Source of the DNA: JBBRCX01 sp038204465
GTDB lineage: Bacteria; Planctomycetota; Phycisphaerae; Tepidisphaerales; Tepidisphaeraceae
Assembly: GCA_038204465.1 (NCBI GenBank)
Contig: JBBRCX010000036.1
Location: 1-42,788 of the forward strand
Reading direction: 5' to 3'
Length of the DNA: 42,788 bases
Position numbers and translations under genes: made by a program. Shown piece by piece: positions 1 through 7,915 of this stretch. Every line of letters begins with the position of its first letter. Positions within the stretch are counted from its first letter, which is position 1. The notes under the pieces were generated by a model. That model worked only from the letters and a program-made list of their open reading frames with translations, did not search any database and was not told where the DNA came from.

Positions 1-143
1 TGGCGGCGTGAGGGGTCGTATCGGGGTCGCGACAACTCTCGCTTTGCAGAGGAGCGGTTCCACGTCGCGTGGGCGCGACGGCTAAACCGGCGGACGGCGG
101 GTTGTCAAAGCTCGGAACTGTCCCATTGCAGATTCCGGTCCGA

Positions 144-1106
144 CTAAAGAATTCGCGCGGGCAGCATCGTGGTGAGGCGCTGTGCCATGATGGCGAAGGC
201 TGCGTCATTCGGATGAATGCCATCCGGCAGATTCCCCTCGTCGTGCGGGGTGAGCTCCGGACCTTCGATCAAATGCAGGTTCGCGTCCGCGGCATGGCTG
301 ACCAGGTCGCGAAGCTCCGTGCGGAACTGCTCGAGCGGTGCCCCGCCAAACGGCTGCGTGCTGAACAGCGGCGTGATGAGGTAGAGCGGCGTCATTGGCT
401 GCCTGCTTCGAATGCCGCTGACGACCCCTTCCATGTCGGCGCGAAACTGAGCGGCGGACTTGTTCGCAATCGCATCGTTTGCGCCCATGCTGCACGTGAT
501 CAGGTCGGCCGGCACGGATCCGACTAGCGCTCCATCCCCGGCGGTGGCCTGTCGACCGCCATAACCCATGTTGATCAGCGTCCAGTTCTTCGCCTTCGCC
601 AGGAGGCAGGCGAACGTTCCGGTGACGTCGCTCGCCCAGTAACCCTGCGTGATCGAGTCGCCGTAGGCGACGTAGCGGAAGGCCGGGCGGGGGCCAACCG
701 GTGCAAATTCTGCATCGTCGGTGACCTCGAGCCCGAGGAAATCCACCGAGTCGGCATAGGGAAGCAGCAGCTCGAAATCGTGCATCGTGCCGCCCAATGC
801 ACCCAGCGGAACGCTCAGCAAGCCGGGCCGCTGCGAAGCATCGAACGCGAACCTCTTGCCGCCGTCAACCAGCACGACGCCCACGCCGTTCTGCTTGTCA
901 TGGGTATGCAGCGCGGTGTAATGAAACCGCGCGGCGACCGCGCCGTCTGTTTGAAAGCGAATGCGGGTGCCCGGACTGTCGTGCCCCATGCCGTGCTCGG
1001 CATCAATCAGCCGGTCGAAGCGTGCCCGCTCCGGCGAAAGCGTGAGCCGGATGTAATCGGAATACGCGATGTGCGGGTCGTCCGGGCGAAGCGTGAGCGT
1101 TGGCAT
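144..1106 (-). CDS. SGNH/GDSL-family hydrolase (carbohydrate-esterase-like)
   Basis: This 320-residue protein is a probable esterase that removes acyl groups from a carbohydrate or similar substrate. The catalytic half starts near residue 146 with block I (YGDSITQG, nucleophile Ser151), followed by a glycine block near 182-184, GAND with Asn210, and the C-terminal DGIHP block with Asp295 and His298. The full SGNH set is therefore present. Residues 1-140 look like a beta-rich N-terminal domain, the layout known from CE2-type and related acetylesterases, but that subfamily is only inferred. No signal peptide is visible, so a cytoplasmic site is likely. The gene is divergent from the glutathione peroxidase gene, with about 120 bases between them. 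The downstream end (1-143) holds no clear gene. Confidence 0.8.
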   Translation of the reverse strand: MPTLTLRPDDPHIAYSDYIRLTLSPERARFDRLIDAEHGMGHDSPGTRIRFQTDGAVAARFHYTALHTHDKQNGVGVVLVDGGKRFAFDASQRPGLLSVPLGALGGTMHDFELLLPYADSVDFLGLEVTDDAEFAPVGPRPAFRYVAYGDSITQGYWASDVTGTFACLLAKAKNWTLINMGYGGRQATAGDGALVGSVPADLITCSMGANDAIANKSAAQFRADMEGVVSGIRSRQPMTPLYLITPLFSTQPFGGAPLEQFRTELRDLVSHAADANLHLIEGPELTPHDEGNLPDGIHPNDAAFAIMAQRLTTMLPARIL

Positions 1107-1229
1107 CGTTTCAGCGGGTGATGGGAATCGAGTTTATCCCGCGCTTCCCAGCGGTTTCCTATTCACGCCGTGCCCGCCTACACTACCGGCGAAGCAAGCG
1201 TTCGTGAATTGAACCCAGCTGGAGGAATC

Positions 1230-1868
1230 ATGAGAATCGCACGCCTTTTCATCGCCGCCGGTGCCCTCGCACTCAGCGGCGTTCTCTTTGCCCAGCCTCC
1301 GGTACAGAAGGAAGTCATCAAGGAGCCCACCGATATGCCCGCGCAAGCATCCGCCGACGGCAAGCCCGTCAGCCCGCTCGACTTCACCGTGAAAGACATT
1401 GACGGCAAGGACAAGAAGCTGTCCGACTATCGCGGCAAGGTCGTGATGATGGTCAATGTCGCCAGCCTTTGCGGTTTCACGCCGCAGTATGAAGCGCTGG
1501 AGTCGCTCCACAAGAAGTATTCCGAGCAGGGTCTGGTCGTGATCGGTTTTCCCGCCAATAACTTCGGGGCCCAGGAGCCCGGCAGCGATCAGGAGATCAA
1601 GCAGTTCTGCAGCACGAAGTACAAGGTGACTTTCCCGATGATGTCCAAGATCAGCGTGAAAGACGCGGACAAGGCGCCGCTCTATAAGTTCCTCACCGAG
1701 GAGCCGGCCGCGAAGGAATTCGCCGGGGACATCGGCTGGAACTTCACCAAGTTCCTCGTGGACCGCAACGGGAACGTGATCGCCCGCTTCGCATCGCAGA
1801 CCAGGCCCGACGATCCCAAGGTGACGCAAGAGGTCGAGAAGGCCCTGGCGGCCAAGCCCGCGCAGTAG
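1230..1868 (+). CDS. Glutathione peroxidase-like thiol peroxidase, exported
   Basis: This 212-residue thiol peroxidase reduces hydrogen peroxide or lipid hydroperoxides. The peroxidatic site is NVASLCGFT with Cys81 in the position held by selenocysteine in some animal enzymes. Gln115 (in NNFGAQEPG) and Trp170-Asn171 (GWNFTKF) complete the usual catalytic tetrad. Residues 1-21 form a signal peptide with a likely cut after LFA, so the enzyme acts outside the cytoplasm. I chose the ATG at 1230 because GGAGGAA lies at 1221-1227 and the signal peptide begins there; an upstream in-frame ATG at 1170 would add 20 residues that spoil it. As in most bacterial members, the electron donor is more likely thioredoxin than glutathione (family knowledge). 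Confidence 0.9.
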   Translation: MRIARLFIAAGALALSGVLFAQPPVQKEVIKEPTDMPAQASADGKPVSPLDFTVKDIDGKDKKLSDYRGKVVMMVNVASLCGFTPQYEALESLHKKYSEQGLVVIGFPANNFGAQEPGSDQEIKQFCSTKYKVTFPMMSKISVKDADKAPLYKFLTEEPAAKEFAGDIGWNFTKFLVDRNGNVIARFASQTRPDDPKVTQEVEKALAAKPAQ

Positions 1869-1898
1869 CCCGCGCACCTGGCGCAGTGATTCACAACC

Positions 1899-2918
1899 AT
1901 GCTCCGAATCGACGGCTCCATCGGCGAGGGGGGCGGGCAGATTCTGCGGTCGGCGCTGTCGCTCTCCATGGTTACCGGCCAGTCGTTCCGCATCGAGCGC
2001 ATTCGCGCCAATCGCGACAAGCCCGGGCTGCGACCGCAGCACCTCACCGCCGTGAATGCCGCCGCGGAAGTGTGCGGCGCCAAGGTGAGCGGGGCGGCGG
2101 TCAACTCCACCGACCTGACCTTTGAGTCGGGCCCGGTGAAGCCGGGCGACTACCATTTCGCCATCGGCACCGCCGGCAGCACGACCCTGGTCTTCCAGAC
2201 GATTCTGCCCGCGCTGCTTTGCGCGGTGTCCGGATCCAATCTGGTGATCGAAGGCGGCACGCACAACCCCTTCGCGCCGCCGGTCGACTTCCTTGAGCGC
2301 GCGTTTCTGCCGCTGATTCGCCGGATGGGTCCCGATGTGTGTATCGAGATCGAGCGCCCGGGCTTCTACCCCAAAGGCGGCGGGCGCTTTCGCGCCGCCA
2401 TTCATCCGGTCGCGAAGCTGACTCGCCTCGATCTTCCCGAGCGCGGCGCGGTTTTGCGCAAGCTCGCCCGCGCGGTCGTGCTGGGCCTTCCACGACACAT
2501 CGCCGAGCGCGAGATCTCGACGATCGAGGACCGCACCGGCTGGCCGCACGCATCGCTTGAAGTGCAGGAGCTTCCGCGCCCGCTGAGCCCCGGTAACTTC
2601 ATCACGATCGAGATCGAAAGCGAGCACGTGACCGAGGTATTCAGCGGCATCGGCGAAAGGGGAGTGCTTGCCGAATCGATCGCGGAGCGGACGGTCGAGT
2701 CGGCCCTGCGATACCTTCGCGCGCGGGTGCCGGTGGGGGACTGCCTGGCGGACCAGTTACTGCTTCCGATGGCGCTTGCGGGCGGCGGGTCCTTCAAGAC
2801 GCTCCCCCTAACGCTGCATTCGCAGACGAACATCCAGGTCATCCAGAGCTTCCTAGACATCGACGTGCTCGCCAAGCCGATCTCCGAACAGGTGGTGATG
2901 GTCCACGTGGGCGGCTGA
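1899..2918 (+). CDS. rtcA: RNA 3'-terminal phosphate cyclase
   Basis: RtcA converts an RNA 3'-phosphate end into a 2',3'-cyclic phosphate using ATP through an enzyme-AMP intermediate. The 339-residue length matches the family. The N-terminus has the signature IDGSIGEGGGQILR (residues 4-17), followed by RPQHLTAV (45-52), a glycine-rich FYPKGGG block (157-162), and near the C-terminus LHSQTN with His307 at the position of the nucleophilic histidine. The start at 1899 has no clear ribosome-binding site but is the first codon of the conserved N-terminus. Neither the ligase gene rtcB nor the regulator rtcR, common partners elsewhere, is nearby. It may be co-transcribed with the peroxidase gene 30 bases upstream. 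Confidence 0.93.
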   Translation: MLRIDGSIGEGGGQILRSALSLSMVTGQSFRIERIRANRDKPGLRPQHLTAVNAAAEVCGAKVSGAAVNSTDLTFESGPVKPGDYHFAIGTAGSTTLVFQTILPALLCAVSGSNLVIEGGTHNPFAPPVDFLERAFLPLIRRMGPDVCIEIERPGFYPKGGGRFRAAIHPVAKLTRLDLPERGAVLRKLARAVVLGLPRHIAEREISTIEDRTGWPHASLEVQELPRPLSPGNFITIEIESEHVTEVFSGIGERGVLAESIAERTVESALRYLRARVPVGDCLADQLLLPMALAGGGSFKTLPLTLHSQTNIQVIQSFLDIDVLAKPISEQVVMVHVGG

Positions 2919-2970
2919 TCGCCCAATTTGCCAGCGGAACCGCGCTCGATGGCGAGGGCAAAACCGGCTC

Positions 2971-2999
2971 ATGACACGCTGGCCCGGCCTCGCTAAGAT
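2971..2999 (+). promoter_or_regulatory. Predicted sigma-70-type promoter for phyH-phyH-glpK
   Basis: ATGACA at 2971-2976 and TAAGAT at 2994-2999 are separated by 17 bases, a good match to -35 and -10 boxes. A start near 3006 would leave a very short leader with AAGGAG at 3007-3012 before the GTG at 3020. It supports a transcription unit of the two PhyH genes and glpK separate from rtcA. Prediction by eye. Confidence 0.45.
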
Positions 3000-3019
3000 G
3001 CTGGCGAAGGAGTTGAAAC

Positions 3020-3742
3020 GTGGCGCTGAGCGAAGAACAGATGCAGCATTATTTCCGTGAAGGGTATGTCGTCGCGCCGGGCCTGTTGCCGCTGGACGTG
3101 GTGGACGACGTCGTCGCGGTGGCGAAAGAAAAGATCGTGGCCCACACCCGCTGGCAGCCGACCTGCTTCGAGCACGACAACCCGACGAAAGACGCCGACA
3201 TCCATCGAATCCTCATCGAGCCGCACGTGGCCGAGGCGGTGGGGCAGTTGCTCGCCAGCGAGCCGCGCGCTTATTTCGGGATGCTCGCGATCGTCCCCCC
3301 GCATGGCGGCACGGGCCTCCCTTGGCATCAGGACAACATGTACGACCTGGTCCTCGGCGGAGCGCTCAACTGCTTCATCGCGTTGTGCGACATCTCGCCC
3401 GCGAAGGCGATCCTCTGGGTCGCGCCGCGAAGCCATCGCCTGGGCCTGCAGCTATCGAAGGAGAACCAGGGCTCGGCCCCGGGCCATCGCGAGGCGGTGG
3501 TCGACCCCCCCAACGGAATTCCCCTGCCGGCGATGAAGGCGGGCGATGCCTGCATCTTCGACCGCAGCACCCTGCACCGCTCGCTGAAGAACGAAACCGA
3601 CGAGCCGCGTTACGCCTACGCGGCCCAGTATCAATCCGACCACGCCCGCAGGGCCGAGACCGGCGCGAAGGACCCCAAGAAGATGCGCGTGCGCGAGCTG
3701 CAAAAGATGATCGCCGCCGCGCCGGTCGCGGCCCGCGCCTGA
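3020..3742 (+). CDS. Phytanoyl-CoA dioxygenase (PhyH) family protein 1
   Basis: This 240-residue protein is a probable Fe(II)/2-oxoglutarate-dependent dioxygenase of the PhyH family, which hydroxylates diverse small molecules. The iron ligands are visible as WHQDN (His103 and Asp105) and the distal His186 in STLHRS; Arg197 sits where 2-oxoglutarate is usually bound. The start is a GTG at 3020, supported by AAGGAG at 3007-3012. The next gene, 31 bases on, is a second PhyH protein and the third is glycerol kinase, all in one direction. The substrate cannot be told from the sequence. The C-terminal 30 residues are basic and lie beyond the catalytic core. Confidence 0.85.
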   Translation: MALSEEQMQHYFREGYVVAPGLLPLDVVDDVVAVAKEKIVAHTRWQPTCFEHDNPTKDADIHRILIEPHVAEAVGQLLASEPRAYFGMLAIVPPHGGTGLPWHQDNMYDLVLGGALNCFIALCDISPAKAILWVAPRSHRLGLQLSKENQGSAPGHREAVVDPPNGIPLPAMKAGDACIFDRSTLHRSLKNETDEPRYAYAAQYQSDHARRAETGAKDPKKMRVRELQKMIAAAPVAARA

Positions 3743-3773
3743 GCGAGTTCAATGCCGCCTGAAGAGGAAGTTC

Positions 3774-4535
3774 ATGAGCACGACGAGCACGCCCGTTCAG
3801 ATCACCGAAGACCATAAGCGCCAGTTCCGCGAGAACGGCTTCTTTCTTCTCGAGTCGGTGATGTCCGAGGAACATCTGGAAATCCTCCGCAACGAGGCGC
3901 AGAACTTCATCGACAAGATCGACGCCGAGATGACCCGCCAGGGCAAGGACGTGCTGGGGATCAACCACCGCGGCAAGCGCTACTTCATCGGCAATCGCTT
4001 CATGGAGTCAGAGCGGATGCACGAGTTCATCTTCAGCGACCTGACCGCCGAGATCTGCCGGGCCACCCTCGGGCCGGAGGCGTATCTCTTCAACGAGCAG
4101 TACGTGATCAAGTGCGCCGAGGTGGGGATGAAGTTTGGCTGGCACCAGGACTCCGGATACGTCGGTCACGACCACCGGCCTTACATGAGCCTCTGGTGCC
4201 CGCTCGACGACGTCGATGAAAGCAACGGAACGGTTTACATGCTTCCGTATTCCAAGGCCGGGACGACCCGGCGGCTCGAGCACCAGCGCGAAGAGGAGAC
4301 CAACGACCTGATCGGCTACCGCGGTGCTGACCCGGGTGTTCCCATTAACGCGCCGGCCGGCAGCATCGCGGTGTTCTCCAGCACCACGTTTCACCGCAGC
4401 GGCCCCAACACCACCAACAGAATGCGCCGCGTCTACCTTTCGCAATACTCGGCGGAGCCAATCCTGAGCAAGGACGGCACGAAAAACTGGGGCCAGGCGA
4501 TTCATTTCCTCCACGAGGGCAAGCGCGTGCGCTGA
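3774..4535 (+). CDS. Phytanoyl-CoA dioxygenase (PhyH) family protein 2
   Basis: This second 253-residue PhyH-type Fe(II)/2-oxoglutarate oxygenase has iron ligands in GWHQDS (His124, Asp126) and TTFHRSG (His207), with arginines at 218-219 suited to bind 2-oxoglutarate. It is clearly different in sequence from its upstream neighbour, so the pair is not a recent duplication. The ATG at 3774 is preceded by AGAGGAAG at 3763-3770. Only 30 bases separate its stop from glpK. The close spacing suggests the two oxygenases and the kinase serve one route, possibly oxidative release of a small polyol or lipid head group, but that is inference. Confidence 0.87.
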   Translation: MSTTSTPVQITEDHKRQFRENGFFLLESVMSEEHLEILRNEAQNFIDKIDAEMTRQGKDVLGINHRGKRYFIGNRFMESERMHEFIFSDLTAEICRATLGPEAYLFNEQYVIKCAEVGMKFGWHQDSGYVGHDHRPYMSLWCPLDDVDESNGTVYMLPYSKAGTTRRLEHQREEETNDLIGYRGADPGVPINAPAGSIAVFSSTTFHRSGPNTTNRMRRVYLSQYSAEPILSKDGTKNWGQAIHFLHEGKRVR

Positions 4536-4565
4536 GCGGTCTCTCGGCGGCGCCAACTCTCTCCC

Positions 4566-6092
4566 ATGGCACGCTACGTCGCCGCCATCGACCAGGGCAC
4601 GACCAGCACGCGCTGCATCCTGTTCGATCGCACGGGTTCTGTTTCCACTGCGCAGCGCGAGCACCGGCAGATCTATCCCCGTCCGGGCTGGGTCGAGCAT
4701 GATCCCGTCGAGATCTGGAACGCGACGCAGCAGGTCGTGATCGAAGCGCTGGCGGGCGCCTCGACTCGGGCCGGTGACATTGCTGCGGTCGGCATCGCCA
4801 ATCAGCGCGAGACCACCGTGGTCTGGGACCGCCATACCGGGCGCCCGTTTCATCACGCCATCGTCTGGCAGGACACCCGGACCCGCGACCTGTGCGAAAC
4901 GCTCGCCGCCCACCATGGACAGGATCGCTTCCGCGCCGCCACCGGGCTTCCACTGGCGACCTACTTCTCCGGCCCCAAGCTCCGCTGGATCCTCGAGAAT
5001 GTCGAAGGGGTGGCGGAAGCGGCGCAAAAGGGCGACGCGCTCTTCGGCACGATCGATACCTGGCTGATCTGGTGGCTGACGGGCGGACCGCGCGGCGGCG
5101 TTCACGTCACCGATGTCACCAACGCCAGCCGCACCATGCTCATGAACCTGCGCACGCTGCAGTGGGACGAGGACCTCCTGGATGCGATGCGCGTCCCGCG
5201 GGCGATGCTCCCCCGCATCACCCCGTCGGTGGAGCCGGCGGGGTGGGGCTTGACGAAGTCCGACGGCCCGTTCGGCGGCGCAATTCCCGTCTGCGGCAAC
5301 CTGGGCGACCAGCAGGCCGCCCTCGTCGGCCAGACCTGCTTCCGCCCCGGCGAATCCAAGAACACCTACGGCACCGGTTGTTTCATGCTGCTCAACACCG
5401 GCGCCGAGCCCGTTTTTTCGCACTGCGGGCTGCTGACGACGCTCGCTTACCAGATCGCGGGAGAACCCGCGACCTACGCGCTGGAAGGATCGATCGCGGT
5501 GGCGGGCGCGCTCGTGCAGTGGCTGCGCGACAACCTGGGCATGATCTCGACTTCCCGGGAGATCGAAGCCCTCGCCGGCAGCGTCCCCGACAACGGCGGC
5601 GTCTATTTCGTCCCGGCCTTCTCGGGCTTGTTCGCGCCTTATTGGCGTTCCGATGCCCGCGGCCTGATCGCCGGGCTCACCGGGTTCGCAAGCCGGGGAC
5701 ACCTCGCCCGCGCCGTGCTGGAGGCAACCGCGTATCAGACGCGCGACGTGCTCGAGGCGATGCAGAAGGATTCCGGAGTCGTCGCCAGGAGCCTGCGGGT
5801 CGACGGCGGCATGTCCGGCAACGACCTGCTCATGCAATTTCAGGCCGACCTCCTGAACGTACAGATCCGCCGGCCAAAGATTGCACAAACCACCGCCCTG
5901 GGCGCTGCGTACGCCGCGGGTCTGGCGGTGGGATTCTGGAGGGACTTCGACGACTTGCGATCGAACTGGCAGGAGGACCGCTGCTGGTCGCCGAGCATGG
6001 ATGAGGCGTCGCGAACGAGGCTCTGCGAGGGATGGCGCAAAGCAGTGCAGCGCTCGCTCGGGTGGGTCGAAGGTCGCGACCCGTACGAATGA
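4566..6092 (+). CDS. glpK: Glycerol kinase
   Basis: GlpK phosphorylates glycerol to sn-glycerol 3-phosphate with ATP. The 508-residue protein has the FGGY-kinase fold signatures: the N-terminal phosphate motif IDQGTTSTR (8-16), RETTVVWD (81-88), VWQDTRT (100-106), and KNTYGTGCFML (265-275). The glycerol-contacting residues of the E. coli enzyme all have equivalents here: Arg81, Glu82, Trp101, Tyr133 and Asp248. This makes a glycerol specificity more likely than another sugar. No glpF transporter or glpD dehydrogenase is adjacent; the only close partners are the two PhyH oxygenases upstream. Its stop lies three bases from the end of the convergent PilX-like gene, with no room for a separate terminator. 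Confidence 0.94.
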   Translation: MARYVAAIDQGTTSTRCILFDRTGSVSTAQREHRQIYPRPGWVEHDPVEIWNATQQVVIEALAGASTRAGDIAAVGIANQRETTVVWDRHTGRPFHHAIVWQDTRTRDLCETLAAHHGQDRFRAATGLPLATYFSGPKLRWILENVEGVAEAAQKGDALFGTIDTWLIWWLTGGPRGGVHVTDVTNASRTMLMNLRTLQWDEDLLDAMRVPRAMLPRITPSVEPAGWGLTKSDGPFGGAIPVCGNLGDQQAALVGQTCFRPGESKNTYGTGCFMLLNTGAEPVFSHCGLLTTLAYQIAGEPATYALEGSIAVAGALVQWLRDNLGMISTSREIEALAGSVPDNGGVYFVPAFSGLFAPYWRSDARGLIAGLTGFASRGHLARAVLEATAYQTRDVLEAMQKDSGVVARSLRVDGGMSGNDLLMQFQADLLNVQIRRPKIAQTTALGAAYAAGLAVGFWRDFDDLRSNWQEDRCWSPSMDEASRTRLCEGWRKAVQRSLGWVEGRDPYE

Positions 6093-6095
6093 GGA

Positions 6096-7397
6096 TCACG
6101 GATCGACGACCTGGTTCCACGTATTGGGCGCCATCGACACCGACGAAGTCCCGAATCCCGGCGGCGGGTTCTGGCTGTAGCTCGAATCGAAGTTCAAGGT
6201 CAGCGTCTGCGAAGTATTCACCACGCCGCTCGCCATCAGCAGGCTGGCCGTCGGGCTGCCGCTGGTGGTCAGGGTGCCGGACACGTACACCAGTCCTTTA
6301 ATGACCGAAGGAAAAGTCTGGCTGCTCGACGCGGTCCCGTCCGAAGCGCCGTTGTATGGCGTCGTCGGGGGATCGAGGTTGACGGTGCCCTCCGCGAAGG
6401 CCGTCGTCCCGTATTTCAGCGTCATGTTGCCGGACACCAGCAGGCACGGGTAGTTGCTCACGGCCGGCGCCCAGTTGACGGCGGTCTGCACCGCCGAGGC
6501 AGATCCAGGATTGATGATCACGAGGGTCCCGACGATCCGGCTGTTGTAGATCTGAATCACCTGCCCCGCGCAATCGATGTAGTAGACCCCTTTGGCATTG
6601 GTCGGTCCGCCGGTCGCCACGGGAAACGGATTCACCTGCGGCGACATCAGCCTGCCGGAGATGATACGCGTTGAGCCCGACAGCGGCAGATCGGTAATCG
6701 CGATCTGCTGCGCCATTCCTTTGTACAGGTTGAAGATCGTCGTGGCGTCCGGCAGCGTTCGCGGAGTAATCCCGCTCTTGGTTGTTGGCGGCACGTAAGT
6801 AGAACCGGTGGCTGGGTTCACCGACTCGACATTGCCGTTCACGACCGAAGATGTCTGCGCCTTGACGGTGTTGTTGGAGCAGATGATCTGCCCTGTCGCG
6901 TTCATGGTGGCGGCAGTGAAGGTGATGATGCCCGCGCCGGTCAGGGCCGCGTCGAGGCAGGTCATCTTCGTGCTGGTGGCGGTGAGCGTTACCTGCAGCT
7001 TCTGGCGTGCCCGGCCTTTCACGCCGGTACCGGTCAGGACGACCGAGTCGGTGTCGGAATTGTTCAGCGGCAGGGCCGGGTTCTGGTTCCACCCGTCCAG
7101 CGCGAAGTAACCGCTCCCGATGTTCTGGTGCGCGATCCACGTGCCGTTGCTCTCGTCGTTGCGCCAGGACGAATCCTTAGCGATGATCACCCGTCCCGCC
7201 TCGATGGCGGCCTGAGCGTAGAGCCGAGCCTCGGCGACGTCGCCCATGGTGTCCGCGGCCCGGGCTTGAATGCGAACCGCGGCGATGGCGCCGAAGGCGA
7301 TGGCGACCACCACCAGACAGAGCCCGAGTATCGCGACGTAGGCGGTGCCGCGCCGGCCAATGTTTCTTCGAAAGGAGGCTCGCATGCTGGTGCCCAT
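6096..7397 (-). CDS. PilX-like pilus/secretion-associated membrane protein
   Basis: This protein of about 433 residues has a basic N-terminus, one hydrophobic helix (roughly residues 18-42), then a helical stretch rich in Ala and Arg, the arrangement of PilX N-terminal domains. The rest is a long Thr/Ser/Asn/Gly-rich, beta-type region with internal short repeats, expected outside the membrane. There is no prepilin GF-E site at the start, unlike the three genes upstream. It is the last gene of an overlapping four-gene run with pseudopilins, so it probably helps build or prime a pilus or pseudopilus. The start could be GTG 7400, ATG 7397 or ATG 7385; none has a clear ribosome-binding site, and translation is probably coupled to the preceding stop. 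Confidence 0.7.
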   Translation of the reverse strand: MGTSMRASFRRNIGRRGTAYVAILGLCLVVVAIAFGAIAAVRIQARAADTMGDVAEARLYAQAAIEAGRVIIAKDSSWRNDESNGTWIAHQNIGSGYFALDGWNQNPALPLNNSDTDSVVLTGTGVKGRARQKLQVTLTATSTKMTCLDAALTGAGIITFTAATMNATGQIICSNNTVKAQTSSVVNGNVESVNPATGSTYVPPTTKSGITPRTLPDATTIFNLYKGMAQQIAITDLPLSGSTRIISGRLMSPQVNPFPVATGGPTNAKGVYYIDCAGQVIQIYNSRIVGTLVIINPGSASAVQTAVNWAPAVSNYPCLLVSGNMTLKYGTTAFAEGTVNLDPPTTPYNGASDGTASSSQTFPSVIKGLVYVSGTLTTSGSPTASLLMASGVVNTSQTLTLNFDSSYSQNPPPGFGTSSVSMAPNTWNQVVDP

Positions 7398-7399
7398 CA

Positions 7400-7915
7400 C
7401 TACGTCGCGTTGCTTTTCAGCGCCACTCTCGTGCAGACCGTGACGTTGTTGTGCTTCACGGTCACGGTGATCCGCTTCAATAACGTGTCGGACGCGGCGA
7501 CCGAGAGGTCGGAGGCATTCACGCGTTCAACCAGGACGCTTCTCGACCATCCCGAAAGGTCTGTGATCTTGCTCATGTCCTTGTTCCTGATCGGGTTGTC
7601 GGACCACCCGTTGTAGTCGTCCACATCGTTGTAGTTGGCCCGCGAACTCGCCAGCTCCGGCGCGTCCAGTCCCCATGAACCCGCTGCGCCGCCCGGCTGC
7701 TCGTAAGCCTGCCCAAGAATCTCGGTCATCAGAGCGCCGCCGAGCATCCGGCCCGTCGCCCGCTCGGACGTCTTGTACTGTGCCACGTTCGAAGCGGATG
7801 CCACCTGCACGGCGACCACGAACAAAAGCGAGACGAGCACCGCCGAAAGGACCACCTCAGGCAGCGTGAATCCGCGCCGGGCGCCGTTATAAGCAGTCAG
7901 CCTTGCATGGTTCAT
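7400..7915 (-). CDS. Prepilin-like minor pseudopilin (PilV/GspI-like)
   Basis: The 171-residue protein carries a class III prepilin site: a basic leader, RRGFTLPE with cleavage after Gly15 and Glu20 at position +5, followed by a hydrophobic helix of about 20 residues. The remaining 130 residues are a small globular domain with a beta-rich C-terminal end. Position in the run and size fit a PilV or GspI minor subunit. Its ATG overlaps the stop codon of the upstream gene by four bases (ATGA), a sign of translational coupling. A prepilin peptidase gene, needed for processing, is not in the window. Confidence 0.8.
   Translation of the reverse strand: MNHARLTAYNGARRGFTLPEVVLSAVLVSLLFVVAVQVASASNVAQYKTSERATGRMLGGALMTEILGQAYEQPGGAAGSWGLDAPELASSRANYNDVDDYNGWSDNPIRNKDMSKITDLSGWSRSVLVERVNASDLSVAASDTLLKRITVTVKHNNVTVCTRVALKSNAT

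Noticed and set aside
1134..2627. Long open frame opposite glutathione peroxidase and rtcA
   Set aside because: It is antisense to two well-supported genes, has Arg/Gly/Leu-rich composition of a shadow frame in high-GC DNA, and no family motif.
4008..5888. 626-codon open frame opposite glpK and phyH 2
   Set aside because: It mirrors strongly conserved glycerol kinase sequence; composition is shadow-like and no domain is recognised.
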